From Bizionia saleffrena (GTDB taxonomy: Bacteria; Bacteroidota; Bacteroidia; Flavobacteriales; Flavobacteriaceae), in NCBI RefSeq assembly GCF_008086175.1, contig NZ_VSKM01000001.1:1-64000 (forward strand): a stretch of 64,000 nucleotides of DNA. The letters run 5' to 3'. A model generated the notes under the pieces. The model saw nothing but the letters and a program-made list of their open reading frames with translations, was not told the origin of the DNA and did not search any database. Shown here piece after piece: positions 18,293-27,459 of the stretch; positions within the stretch are counted from its first letter, which is position 1; each line of letters opens with the position of its first letter. The translations under genes were made by a program, and so were the position numbers.

Positions 18293-19765
18293 TTATCGTG
18301 AATAATTAGGCGCTTCTTTTGTAATAGTAACATCGTGCGGGTGACTCTCGTTGATTCCAGAGGCTGTAATTTTTACAAAACGCCCGGTTTCTTTTAAGGT
18401 CTCGACATCTTTAGCACCGCAATAGCCCATACCAGCGCGTAACCCGCCAATAAATTGATGAATACTTTCATTCAACTCACCTTTATAGGCCACACGACCA
18501 ACAATACCTTCTGGTACTAATTTTTTAATATCGTCTTCAACATCTTGAAAATAACGGTCTTTACTCCCTTTTTTCATAGCTTCCACAGATCCCATTCCGC
18601 GATACGATTTGTATTTTCTACCTTCAAAAATAATAGTTTCTCCTGGAGATTCTTTTGTGCCCGCTAAAAGCGATCCTAACATGACACAGTCGGCTCCTGC
18701 AGCAATAGCTTTTGGAATATCTCCTGTATAGCGAATACCACCATCGGCGATAACAGGAACGCCGCTACCTTTAATTGCCGCCGCTACTTCTAGTACAGCA
18801 GAAAACTGAGGAAAACCAACGCCTGCCACCACACGAGTTGTACAAATAGAACCGGGGCCTATTCCTACTTTAACCGCATCGGCTCCAGCGTCTACTAAAT
18901 ATTTAGCCGCTTCGGCAGTTGCAATATTACCGACTATAACGTCTAGTTTTGGGAATTTACTTTTAATTTCTTTTAATACGGTCACCACTCCTTTTGTATG
19001 ACCGTGAGCGGTATCGATAATAATAGCATCTACACCAGCATTTACTAACGCTTCTGCGCGCTCTACGGCATCTCCAGTTACCCCAATAGCAGCGGCTACG
19101 CGCAAACGTCCAAAAGTATCTTTATTTGCAATAGGCTTTTGTGTGACTTTAGTAATATCTCTAAAGGTGATTAAGCCTTCCAGTTTATAATCGTCGTTTA
19201 CGATTAATAACTTTTCAATTTTATATTCTTGAAGAATTAATTCTGCATCACTTAATGAGGTACCAACCGCTGCAGTTACTAACCTTTCTTTAGTCATCAC
19301 TTCGGTAATTGGGCGCTCTTTTTTGTGTTCGAAACGTAAATCTCTATTTGTAACGATACCTTTTAAAATCCCCTTCTCATCTACAATAGGAATACCACCA
19401 ATGTTATGTTCTTTCATCGCTTTATTGGCATCCTCGACAACCGCAGTTAGTGGTAAAGTTACAGGATCTAGAATCATACCGCTTTCGGCACGTTTAACTC
19501 TCCTGACTTCTTGAGCTTGCTGCTTAATAGTCATATTTTTATGTAACACACCTATCCCGCCCTCGCGAGCCATAGCAATAGCTAAAGCACTCTCGGTAAC
19601 GGTATCCATCGCTGCAGAAACGATAGGAACGTTAATTGTAATATTTCTAGTAAATTTTGTTTGAATGTTGACTTCTCTTGGAAGTACTTCGGAAAAAGCA
19701 GGAACTAAAAGGACGTCGTCATACGTTAATCCTTCACCAACTATTTTATTTTCGTGTGCTGTCAT
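18293..19765 (-). CDS. guaB: Inosine-5'-monophosphate dehydrogenase
   Basis: Oxidises IMP to XMP with NAD+, the committed step to GMP. It is a TIM barrel interrupted by two CBS domains (about 100-205), with catalytic C308 in [13 protein letters not shown] and the mobile-flap RYFQD segment near the C-terminus. At 490 aa it has normal length. Its own terminator and a TAnnTTTG box at 19788-19795 indicate a single-gene unit. Confidence 0.98.
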   Translation of the reverse strand: MTAHENKIVGEGLTYDDVLLVPAFSEVLPREVNIQTKFTRNITINVPIVSAAMDTVTESALAIAMAREGGIGVLHKNMTIKQQAQEVRRVKRAESGMILDPVTLPLTAVVEDANKAMKEHNIGGIPIVDEKGILKGIVTNRDLRFEHKKERPITEVMTKERLVTAAVGTSLSDAELILQEYKIEKLLIVNDDYKLEGLITFRDITKVTQKPIANKDTFGRLRVAAAIGVTGDAVERAEALVNAGVDAIIIDTAHGHTKGVVTVLKEIKSKFPKLDVIVGNIATAEAAKYLVDAGADAVKVGIGPGSICTTRVVAGVGFPQFSAVLEVAAAIKGSGVPVIADGGIRYTGDIPKAIAAGADCVMLGSLLAGTKESPGETIIFEGRKYKSYRGMGSVEAMKKGSKDRYFQDVEDDIKKLVPEGIVGRVAYKGELNESIHQFIGGLRAGMGYCGAKDVETLKETGRFVKITASGINESHPHDVTITKEAPNYSR

Positions 19766-19787
19766 TGCAATTGGAATTAATTGCGTG

Positions 19788-19795
19788 CAAATTTA
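19788..19795 (-). promoter_or_regulatory. -7 box of guaB promoter
   Basis: TAAATTTG on the minus strand, 23 bp before the start codon. No TTTG at proper spacing was found. Confidence 0.5.
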
Positions 19796-19962
19796 AACTA
19801 TTTATTTTATTATGTCTCTATCAAATTAAATTAATATGAAATGCTATTCATTTAACTCTTCATTTTGAGCATTATTATTAACGTCTTGTAAATGAAACAC
19901 CTTTTAGTTTGTTGCTCGTTTTTCACCTTATTGTTAAAATTTTATAAAATGTTTTTCTATTT

Positions 19963-19980
19963 CAAAGCAAGTGCTTAGTT
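19963..19980 (+). promoter_or_regulatory. Operator for the TetR regulator, upstream copy
   Basis: CAAAGC-AAGT-GCTTAG plus TT has the same arrangement as the perfect site at 20579-20600: AAGC, four bases, then GCTTAGTT. The right half-site is identical and the left half differs by one base in the core. It lies 20-37 bp before the TetR gene, as expected for autoregulation. Confidence 0.6.
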
Positions 19981-19999
19981 TTGCTAAGTAATAAAAACA

Positions 20000-20563
20000 A
20001 TGGCACGTAAAAAACAATATATAGAAGAAGAGGTTATCGAAAAAGCAATGCATCTTTTTTGGCGTAATGGTTACGAGGCTACCTCTGTACGTATGCTTGA
20101 AAAAGAAATGGGCATAAACCAATTCTCTATCTACTCTAGTTTTAAAAACAAACAAGGAGTTTTTTTAGAAAGCATTAAATATTACAAAAAGGAAATAAAT
20201 AGTATTAAAGACACGCTGAGACGCTCCAATAACGGTATCACTGGTATTAAACAGTATTTTTATAATTTTTTAGACTTCTCTACAGAAGGCACTTTATGTA
20301 AAGGCTGTTTAGTAACCAATTCTGTTAATGAAATAAAAGACGCTGCAGATCTTGAAGTTATGATTGTCTTGAAACAATTTGCTTCAGAAATTAGAGATTT
20401 GTTTGTAAGCAATTTAGAACAAGACGACCAAAGAGCAACTATCGAAATAGAAAAGCAAGCCGATTTTTTAATGAATTCTATTCTTGGACTCTCTATCGCA
20501 TCAAAAGTATTTAATAAAAATCAGTTAGAAAATATAATAGAAGTTACATTCACAAATTTGTAA
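20000..20563 (+). CDS. TetR/AcrR-family transcriptional regulator
   Basis: A 187-aa repressor-type protein. The N-terminal helix-turn-helix is clear: EKAMHLFWRNGYEATSVRMLEKEMG then SIYSSFKNKQGVFLESIKYY (about 14-60). The C-terminal ligand domain contains CKGC (near 98-101), the pattern seen in the TetR_C_16 type. Palindromes matching each other lie just before and just after this gene, so it probably controls itself and the AhpD-like gene downstream. The ligand is unknown. Confidence 0.9.
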   Translation: MARKKQYIEEEVIEKAMHLFWRNGYEATSVRMLEKEMGINQFSIYSSFKNKQGVFLESIKYYKKEINSIKDTLRRSNNGITGIKQYFYNFLDFSTEGTLCKGCLVTNSVNEIKDAADLEVMIVLKQFASEIRDLFVSNLEQDDQRATIEIEKQADFLMNSILGLSIASKVFNKNQLENIIEVTFTNL

Positions 20564-20578
20564 CTTTTTTTTACAGCC

Positions 20579-20600
20579 TAACTAAGCGATTGCTTAGTTA
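20579..20600 (+). promoter_or_regulatory. Operator for the TetR regulator, downstream copy
   Basis: Perfect 9-bp inverted repeat TAACTAAGC (20579-20587) and GCTTAGTTA (20592-20600) around GATT. It lies 30 bp before the AhpD-like gene and shares its half-site with 19963-19980. Confidence 0.7.
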
Positions 20601-20629
20601 TAATTAGAATAAAATTAATAAAAGAAATT

Positions 20630-21181
20630 ATGACAACTTTAAAAGTTCACAACCTTGAAACTGCTCCAGAAACTAGTAAACCATTAATAGAAATCTCTCA
20701 AAAATCTTACGGTATGATTCCTGGATTACACGGGGTTTTAGCAGGAGCTCCAAAAGCTTTAGAAGCGTACCAAACGTTACACGAATTATTTGTAAACTCA
20801 TCATTTAACGAAGAAGAGTTAACCGTCGTTTGGCAAACCATTAATGTAGAGCACGCTTGCCATTATTGTGTGCCAGCACATACAGGTATTGCACAAATGA
20901 TGAAAGTTGATGATGCAATTACAGAAGCTTTACGTAGCGAAACCCCTCTTGAAGACTCTAAGTTAGAGGCGTTACGTACTATGACTTTAACTATTGTTCG
21001 CAACCGAGGCCACGTTACTCCAGACGATTTAAACACTTTTTACGCTGCTGGATTCGGCGAACAACAGGTCTTAGAAATAATTTTAGGGGTCTCTCAAAAA
21101 GTAATTAGTAACTATACTAATCACATTGCAAATACGCCAGTAGACGCCGCATTCCAAAAATTTGCTTGGTCTAAAAAATAA
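20630..21181 (+). CDS. AhpD-like / carboxymuconolactone decarboxylase family protein
   Basis: An all-helical CMD-fold protein of 183 aa with the AhpD redox signature E74-x2-C77-x2-C80-x3-H84 (EHACHYCVPAH). This signature supports a thiol peroxidase or reductase role rather than lactone decarboxylation. A perfect TetR-type operator lies directly upstream, so expression is probably induced by the TetR ligand. It is followed by a long hairpin (21203-21263) before the EthD-like gene. Confidence 0.88.
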   Translation: MTTLKVHNLETAPETSKPLIEISQKSYGMIPGLHGVLAGAPKALEAYQTLHELFVNSSFNEEELTVVWQTINVEHACHYCVPAHTGIAQMMKVDDAITEALRSETPLEDSKLEALRTMTLTIVRNRGHVTPDDLNTFYAAGFGEQQVLEIILGVSQKVISNYTNHIANTPVDAAFQKFAWSKK

Positions 21182-21202
21182 ACTCTAAAATTATAAACAC
21201 AG

Positions 21203-21263
21203 TATAACTATTGGTAAATTTGAATGGCGCTATTTGTCAGTTTTAGATTTACCAATAATTATA
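21203..21263 (+). promoter_or_regulatory. Long hairpin between the AhpD-like and EthD-like genes
   Basis: Arms TATAACTATTGGTAAAT (21203-21219) and ATTTACCAATAATTATA (21247-21263) pair over 17 positions with one mismatch, around a 27-nt loop. There is no T run right after it, so it is not a standard terminator. It may be an RNA processing or stabilising element or a two-site operator. Confidence 0.55.
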
Positions 21264-21278
21264 TAAAATATAAAAATT

Positions 21279-21593
21279 ATGATTAAAGTATCCGTTATGT
21301 ATCCGAACAGTAAAGAGGTACAGTTTGATGCAGATTATTATAAAAACAGTCATTTACCAATGCTTATTGAAGCGCTGGGAGCGGCTTTAAAAGGAATAGA
21401 ATTAGATTTAGGAGTAGCGAGTAGAATTCCAGGAGAGTTGCCGCCTTATGTGGCTATCGCCCATTTAAAATTTGATGATGTAACTGCTTTTCAAACCGCG
21501 TTTGGTCCGCACGCAGAAACCTTTGCTGCAGATGTTAAAAATTACAGTAATGTACAAGGAGAGCTTCAAATTAGTGACTTAGTACCATTTTAA
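21279..21593 (+). CDS. EthD-family small protein
   Basis: A 104-aa ferredoxin-like (dimeric alpha-beta barrel) protein. The family pattern is visible: VMYPNSKEVQFDADYYKNSHLPMLIE at the start and FGPHAETFAADVKNYS near the end. EthD-type proteins are found with oxidative degradation pathways and are poorly understood. It follows the AhpD-like gene and is probably part of the same TetR-controlled group. Confidence 0.82.
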   Translation: MIKVSVMYPNSKEVQFDADYYKNSHLPMLIEALGAALKGIELDLGVASRIPGELPPYVAIAHLKFDDVTAFQTAFGPHAETFAADVKNYSNVQGELQISDLVPF

Positions 21594-21750
21594 AAAAGAA
21601 AAAATAAGAGTGAATTAATAAAAACAAATACCTGAAGTTTTTTCTTTGATATAAATAAACGCTTTTAACTTTATCAAAATCATAAAATACTGTAATGAAG
21701 TTTTAAAGGATAAAAGGATTTCAAAAAAACAAGAGATTACTTAAGTTAGT

Positions 21751-22419
21751 ATGGAAATAAAAAAGATCAACATAAAAAAGATTGCGCAGTATTGTATTAC
21801 AAATGTGCTTAGAACAGATACCGACAAGCCGGGATTTGTTCATCTTGACTTTGGCAATAATCTCACCTCCTATAAACTTAGGTCTATTATGGTTGCTTTA
21901 AAAGAAGAACTATCAAATTTCACTACTCAAAGATTCAATAGTAGATTAACCTATCATTGGCTAGTACGCTTTGACCAGCAAGTAAATACACCGTTCCATT
22001 TAGATAATGCTGAAGAGCAATCACTCTTGATGCTAGGATACGAGCCCAGTGAAATAAAAAGTGAGCTATACCTAGCCGATTTTTTTAAATATGCCAAAGA
22101 TAGCAAGGCAGTTCCAAAAGAGTATATTAAAGAAATTACTCCAATATTTAAAGACGATGAATCATTACTTGCTTCTTATACCACCAAAGTAAACCCTTTT
22201 TATAGAGATTCTTATAGTATTGTTTTGATTAACAATAGCAACCCAAAGTCACATTCAGAAATGCTAGGGGTTTTCCATAAAGTAATAATTATGACACCCG
22301 ATTTAAATAAGAGCAGGATAGTAAACTCTATGATTATTAATATGTTACCAAAAGGCGAAGTCAATAAAAACGAACCTAATGAAGCTGAATTTTTGAACAC
22401 TAATGCAATAAGCAAATAG
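21751..22419 (+). CDS. Unknown protein, possible non-heme Fe(II) oxygenase
   Basis: A 222-aa cytoplasmic protein I do not recognise by name. It contains FHLD with H83 and D85 (HxD), then H176 (VFHKVIIMTPD) and R189, the order and rough spacing of the HxD...H...R facial triad and 2-oxoglutarate-binding arginine of the cupin-like Fe(II) oxygenases. The strand-rich stretch RLTYHWLVRFDQQVNTPFHLD fits that fold. This is inference from motif order only. It lies between the EthD-like and DsbA-like genes, on the same strand. Confidence 0.5.
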   Translation: MEIKKINIKKIAQYCITNVLRTDTDKPGFVHLDFGNNLTSYKLRSIMVALKEELSNFTTQRFNSRLTYHWLVRFDQQVNTPFHLDNAEEQSLLMLGYEPSEIKSELYLADFFKYAKDSKAVPKEYIKEITPIFKDDESLLASYTTKVNPFYRDSYSIVLINNSNPKSHSEMLGVFHKVIIMTPDLNKSRIVNSMIINMLPKGEVNKNEPNEAEFLNTNAISK

Positions 22420-22451
22420 CTTTTCAAAAAAAATATACTAAAACAGAAATT

Positions 22452-23096
22452 ATGAAGACTAAAATTAAAATAGATGTCGTTTCAGATGTTGTTTGTCCGT
22501 GGTGCGCCATTGGTTACAAACGGTTAGAACAAGCCATTACAGAAATGGGTATTCAAGATAAAATAGAATTAGAATGGCAACCGTTTGAGTTGAATCCTAA
22601 TATGCCTGCTGAAGGGCAAGATGTAGAGGAGCATATTATAGAAAAATATGGTTCTACGCCAGCACAGCAAAAAGAGTCGCAAGAACAGATGACTGGTTTA
22701 GGAGCCGAACTCGGTTTTAAATTCGATTATTTTAAAGGGATGCGTATGGCAAATACTTTTGATGCCCACGTATTATTAGAATATGCCAAAGAAAAAGGCA
22801 AGCAAACAGAACTTAAAATGCGTTTAATGAATTCATTCTTTGGAGAACGCAAAGACGTTTCAGATAAAGACGTGTTAAAACAAGCACTATTAGATGTGGG
22901 TCTAAACGCTGAAGAGGCTTTAATAAGATTAGATAATGAAGAAATGCGTGCTAATGTAAAATCTGTAGAAAGTTACTGGCAAAATTTAGGAGTGAGCTCT
23001 GTACCCACCGTTGTTTTTAATAGAAAAAGTGCTGTTAACGGCGCGCAGCCTGTAGCTGTTTACAAGCAAATATTGACCGAATTATTAGAATCTTAA
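22452..23096 (+). CDS. DsbA/FrnE-like thiol oxidoreductase
   Basis: Cytoplasmic DsbA-family protein of 214 aa with the active site CPWC (15-18) right after the first strand and the cis-proline loop SSVPTVVFNR (~186-195). FrnE-type proteins act in disulfide exchange or glutathione-like chemistry under oxidative stress. No signal peptide is present. It starts a tight group with the next two genes (gaps of 1 and 2 bp). Confidence 0.9.
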   Translation: MKTKIKIDVVSDVVCPWCAIGYKRLEQAITEMGIQDKIELEWQPFELNPNMPAEGQDVEEHIIEKYGSTPAQQKESQEQMTGLGAELGFKFDYFKGMRMANTFDAHVLLEYAKEKGKQTELKMRLMNSFFGERKDVSDKDVLKQALLDVGLNAEEALIRLDNEEMRANVKSVESYWQNLGVSSVPTVVFNRKSAVNGAQPVAVYKQILTELLES

Positions 23097-23097
23097 T

Positions 23098-24180
23098 ATG
23101 AAAAATTTTAGCTACATTTTACTCCTTTCAATGCTACTTTTCTCTTGTAAGGATAAACCGGTGAACACGTTAGAAACGACTGCTTCTACAAGACCAATAG
23201 AGGCACCAGAGGTTATAGAGGTTGCCTCTTTTAAAGGCCAGCAAGTAACTGGTGTTTCCGTTACTAATGAAGGACGTGTTTTTGTAAATTTCCCGAGATG
23301 GAGAACAGGGGTTACTAATTCTGTTGTAGAACTTTTAAATACAGAGACACATTCTCCGTTTCCGAATAAAGAGTGGAATTCGTGGGAGGTTGGAGATAAA
23401 GTTGAAGCTAATAAATTTGTCGGCGTACAATCGGTCATTGCTTTCGAGGATCTATTATATGTTTTAGACACTAGAAGTGCGCTGTTTCAAGACGTACTAG
23501 AGGCGCCCAGAGTGTTTGTTTTCAACTTAAACACCAACGCTCTAGTAAATACACATATTTTAAACAACAATAGCTATCACCCCAACTCCTATATTAACGA
23601 TTTACGAGTCGATAAAAAGAACAATAAAATTTACTTTACAGATTCTGGCAATTCTGGACTTGTAATTTTAGATTTAGAAACGGAACAGTTTACAAGAGTT
23701 TTAGACAATCATAAATCCACAAAGGCAGAACTAGAGTATCTAAGATTTGGTGAGACAAAATGGACAAACACCGTCCATTCTGATGGTATTGCTTTAGATA
23801 CCAAAAATGATAAATTATACTATCACACACTTACAGGTTACAGTTTATATAGTATATCTACAGCTGCTTTGGTTTTAGATAATGCTATGGAAATTGCAAA
23901 CGCCGTCACTTTTGAAGCCAAAACATCGGCCCCAGACGGAATGATTTTTGACGACAATGGCAACTTATTCTATGCCGATTTAGAACACAATAAAATTATG
24001 TACCGCAAACCAGATGGTAGCACTCATACTTTTATTGTAGGAGAAAAAGTGAGATGGGCAGATTCGTTTAGTATCTACGATAACCATTTATACTATACTA
24101 ATTCTAGGATTAATGAAGTAACAGCAGGCATCTCTGCTATGAAATTTACGCTTAATAAAGTAGCTTTACCAAATAATTAA
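23098..24180 (+). CDS. Royal-jelly/yellow-like (L-dopachrome tautomerase-related) lipoprotein
   Basis: A 360-aa beta-propeller-type lipoprotein: lipobox LLFSC with C17, then the MRJP/yellow pattern VTGVSVTNEGRVFVNFPRW, a middle segment NDLRVDKKNNKIYFTDSG, and SDGIALD...DKLYYHTLTGYSLY. Bacterial members have unknown substrates. Lactonase (SMP-30) proteins are related propellers, but the VFVNFPRW segment favours the MRJP group. It is encoded 1 bp after the DsbA-like gene. Confidence 0.82.
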   Translation: MKNFSYILLLSMLLFSCKDKPVNTLETTASTRPIEAPEVIEVASFKGQQVTGVSVTNEGRVFVNFPRWRTGVTNSVVELLNTETHSPFPNKEWNSWEVGDKVEANKFVGVQSVIAFEDLLYVLDTRSALFQDVLEAPRVFVFNLNTNALVNTHILNNNSYHPNSYINDLRVDKKNNKIYFTDSGNSGLVILDLETEQFTRVLDNHKSTKAELEYLRFGETKWTNTVHSDGIALDTKNDKLYYHTLTGYSLYSISTAALVLDNAMEIANAVTFEAKTSAPDGMIFDDNGNLFYADLEHNKIMYRKPDGSTHTFIVGEKVRWADSFSIYDNHLYYTNSRINEVTAGISAMKFTLNKVALPNN

Positions 24181-24182
24181 TT

Positions 24183-24851
24183 ATGAAATACACTTTAGCT
24201 TTCGATGTTTACGGCACATTAATAAATACCGATGCCGTACTAACTTCTTTAAAAGAACGAGTCGGTAATACTCTTGCTAAACCTTTTATGGACACGTGGC
24301 GGGACAAGCAATTAGAGTATTCGTTTAGACGCGGATTAATGGACAAGTACATAGATTTTTCTGTATGTACAGACAATGCACTCAATTATGCGTGTAAAAA
24401 ATTCGACGTTGATTTAAGTTCCGAACAAAAAGCAGCGCTTTTAAACGACTATAAAGTGTTACCTGCTTTTAATGATGTTGCACAAGGTTTAGAGGCTCTT
24501 AAAAATGCTGGTCACCTGTTATTTGCTTTTTCTAACGGAAGTAAAGAAGCGGTAACGAAACTACTTACAACGGCTAATATTTTACATTATTTTGAGGATG
24601 TTGTTAGTGTAGAAAATGTAAAAATGTTTAAACCTAGTCCGATTGTTTATGACTATTTTTTAAAAACTGCTAAGGCAAAAAAATCTGAAAGTTGGTTAAT
24701 TTCTAGTAACAATTTTGATGTTATTGGTGCTAAAATGTTTGGTATGCATTCTGCTTGGGTGCAACGCACACCAGATTCAATTTTTGATCCTTGGGGAGTA
24801 GAACCAACCACTGTAATACATAAACTAACAGATTTAGCTAAAAACTTATAA
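24183..24851 (+). CDS. Haloacid dehalogenase, type II
   Basis: A 222-aa HAD hydrolase that may remove halogen from 2-haloalkanoic acids. The nucleophile D8 is in FDVYGTLI, the serine motif is FAFSNGS, the lysine motif MFKPSPIVYDYF, and the last motif SSNNFDVIGAK replaces the usual DD pair with an N-F-D arrangement typical of L-2-haloacid dehalogenases. It is the last gene of the DsbA - MRJP - HAD run. Real substrates are unknown. Confidence 0.88.
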   Translation: MKYTLAFDVYGTLINTDAVLTSLKERVGNTLAKPFMDTWRDKQLEYSFRRGLMDKYIDFSVCTDNALNYACKKFDVDLSSEQKAALLNDYKVLPAFNDVAQGLEALKNAGHLLFAFSNGSKEAVTKLLTTANILHYFEDVVSVENVKMFKPSPIVYDYFLKTAKAKKSESWLISSNNFDVIGAKMFGMHSAWVQRTPDSIFDPWGVEPTTVIHKLTDLAKNL

Positions 24852-25032
24852 TTTTTGCATTCAGAATTCATTTACACCCCCTATTCTTCACGATTTTAGC
24901 ACCATTAAAATACGGTAAGCGGCATTGATAATTAGACTGCTTACAATATCCTAAAATTAAGAATCATTATATTATTGATACCACCACTGTTCTTGTCAGC
25001 GCGTTTATAAAAGTATTTCAATAAAACACGTT

Positions 25033-27459
25033 CTAAAACTTAACTTGTAGCGTCGCGTAATAATTTCTTGGCGATGAAGGAATAATTCCCGGGCCTGGAT
25101 AACCGGTGGCACGTCTTGTAAAATAAGCGTTATCTAAGACGTTATTAATACCTGTTTCTAATTTGAAACGCTTATAACTATACGACAAAGAGACATCTAA
25201 AATATCGTAGGTAGGGATTTCCCCAATAACGCCACTAATTCCTGCGGCCTTAGAGTTTGTTGCGTCTGTAAACTGCTCTGATAAATAAGAATATTGAACA
25301 TTAGCTAAAAGATTTTTATACCCGAATTTCATTCCTGTTTTAATATTGTAATCCGGTACAAATTCGACTTTATTTCCTTTAACTCCGGAAACTTTTGAAG
25401 CAGTATACTCTGAATTTATAAAGGAGGCATTTACAAAATAATTGAAGCTAAAATTAGAGTTTAACTGTAAAATCTTTTTCAAATTAAAATCGACTAAAGA
25501 TTCTAAACCAAACGTTCTCGCATCTCCTACATTACCGCGTTCACTAACCACACGGTTATCGTCTAACTTCTTTTGGATAAAACCAATCCTTCCGTTGTAA
25601 AACAAAGCAAAAGCTCCTATATCGTAAGACACAATAGTATTTAAGGCACCTCTAATTCCTAAATCGGCAGTAAAACCATCCTCGTCTGTAATATCTGGAC
25701 TAATCTGAAATGCTGGGTTAGAAATATTAATATCAGAAAAAGTTACCGAGCGGTAGTTTTGAGACCAATTAGCATAGAGTTCTAATGCCGAACTTGGCTT
25801 ATAGCTTAGCCCAACACCAAAGAGTATAAACGAACGCTCAAAATCTTGATTATCAGTTATCGTTTCTTCAAAAATAACATTATCTGCGCCATCTAAATTA
25901 ATGTTTTTATAGACCCCATTACTTTGCGTTCGTATATATTCAAAACGGACTCCTGGCGTTATCGAAACCTTATCGTTTAAATAGAATATATTTTCTCCAA
26001 ATACAGAGACGTTAAAGTTTGGTAAATCAAATTGCGATTGATTCTTATAACTTGAAAACGCGTTATTATAAAAACTAAAATCTGCACCGTAACCATCACT
26101 TCCTGCACCCTGTTGTTGTTTATTATCTGCATTATACACTTTAGCACCAATTAAGAAAGTGGCATCTTTGTCTAACACTTTATACTTACTTAACAGTCGT
26201 GTTTCAAAACCATAATTTTTAAAATCTCCTTTTATTAAATCACGTTCGTTTAAAGGATCGGCTTGATCTACGCGATTACTTCTATACCCTAAAGCATATC
26301 GCGAGGCATTCAATCCGAAAAAGTTAAACGTGAAATTGGTGTTTTCTGTAAATTGATGCGCAAATTTTAAATTATATAACAACCAATCCACCTGAAACCA
26401 GTTTCTTTCTCTGTTACTTTGATTAGGATTGGTATAAAACATAGTATCCGATAAGCCTCCCCCCTGTTGCGCTAAATACCGCATATAGGTTACTTCCCCG
26501 GTTAAAGACGTGTTCTCATTAAATTGATAGCCTAAATGCGCAAACACATTTTTAGATTCGAACTCTGAATGTGGTCTAAAACCGTCTCCTTTTTTGTAAT
26601 TAAAGTAACTGTAATAACTCCACTTTTTCTTTGTGCCACTTACACTTGTAAAGTTAGTGTACAGTCCATTACTACCTACCGTATTTCTAGTAATGAGCTC
26701 GAAAGGCTTATTGGGATTTGGGGTTTTCATTTTAAAATTAATTAACCCTCCAAATTGTGTCCCGTACTGCAACGATGCCGCACCACGCACCACTTGTATT
26801 TCTTTAATTCCTTCGCTGGCTGGCGTGTAATAACTTTCTGGATATCCTAAAACGTCGGCACTAATATCGTACCCATTTTGGCGTGTGTTAAAATTGGCCG
26901 TTCTGTTAGGATCTAAACCGCGACCTCCAATATTTAACTGTAATCCAGCGTCATCGTTTTGGTAAATATTTAAGCCCACCACCTGACTAAAAATCTGTCT
27001 CGCGTTATTGCTTGCCAAATTAGCCATAGACTGTTCTACTAAAACCACTTCGGTTTTTTTACCTGCAAAAATAGAGGTGCCTTCCACGTCTTTTAATCGC
27101 GATAATTCGAACACCTTTTCTTTTCGCGCTGAGATTTCAACTTCAGAAAGTGTCACGCCCAAAGGTTTTAAACTGATGTTTATTTGCACATCATTATCTA
27201 CTGAAACAAGACGCTCTTCAACTTGAAAATCGTAAGAAAAAAACACTAATTGCAATTGCGGTCTGTCGGTTTGAAACGTGTAAGACCCGTCGGCATTAGT
27301 TTCTGTTAGCTGCCCTTTTGCTTTATTATAAATCTGAACATCTGCAATACCTTCTCCCGTATCAGAATGAGTAACCGTTCCAGAAATAGTATGTTGCGCC
27401 AAAGCATAACTACTTAATAATAGGGTAATCGCTAATAATTTAAAGTCCTTTAATCTCAT
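25033..27459 (-). CDS. TonB-dependent receptor, putative iron/siderophore type
   Basis: An 808-aa outer-membrane receptor. After the signal peptide (ending SSYALAQ) a carboxypeptidase-like regulatory domain spans ~22-105, then a plug domain (~140-250, with VRGAASLQYGTQFGGLINFKM) and a barrel ending YYATLQVKF with the C-terminal aromatic residue. Gene order and the FecA-like plug suggest iron complex uptake. It overlaps the HTTM gene by 20 bp, so the two are co-translated. Confidence 0.9.
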   Translation of the reverse strand: MRLKDFKLLAITLLLSSYALAQHTISGTVTHSDTGEGIADVQIYNKAKGQLTETNADGSYTFQTDRPQLQLVFFSYDFQVEERLVSVDNDVQINISLKPLGVTLSEVEISARKEKVFELSRLKDVEGTSIFAGKKTEVVLVEQSMANLASNNARQIFSQVVGLNIYQNDDAGLQLNIGGRGLDPNRTANFNTRQNGYDISADVLGYPESYYTPASEGIKEIQVVRGAASLQYGTQFGGLINFKMKTPNPNKPFELITRNTVGSNGLYTNFTSVSGTKKKWSYYSYFNYKKGDGFRPHSEFESKNVFAHLGYQFNENTSLTGEVTYMRYLAQQGGGLSDTMFYTNPNQSNRERNWFQVDWLLYNLKFAHQFTENTNFTFNFFGLNASRYALGYRSNRVDQADPLNERDLIKGDFKNYGFETRLLSKYKVLDKDATFLIGAKVYNADNKQQQGAGSDGYGADFSFYNNAFSSYKNQSQFDLPNFNVSVFGENIFYLNDKVSITPGVRFEYIRTQSNGVYKNINLDGADNVIFEETITDNQDFERSFILFGVGLSYKPSSALELYANWSQNYRSVTFSDINISNPAFQISPDITDEDGFTADLGIRGALNTIVSYDIGAFALFYNGRIGFIQKKLDDNRVVSERGNVGDARTFGLESLVDFNLKKILQLNSNFSFNYFVNASFINSEYTASKVSGVKGNKVEFVPDYNIKTGMKFGYKNLLANVQYSYLSEQFTDATNSKAAGISGVIGEIPTYDILDVSLSYSYKRFKLETGINNVLDNAYFTRRATGYPGPGIIPSSPRNYYATLQVKF

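Noticed and set aside
20630-21181. AhpD-like protein as a true carboxymuconolactone decarboxylase
   Set aside because: The E-x2-CxxC-x3-H signature indicates a thiol redox site, and no aromatic ring-cleavage genes are nearby.
23112-23471. 119-codon open frame antisense to the royal-jelly-like lipoprotein gene
   Set aside because: The + strand gene has a signal peptide and clear domain pattern; the antisense frame has none.
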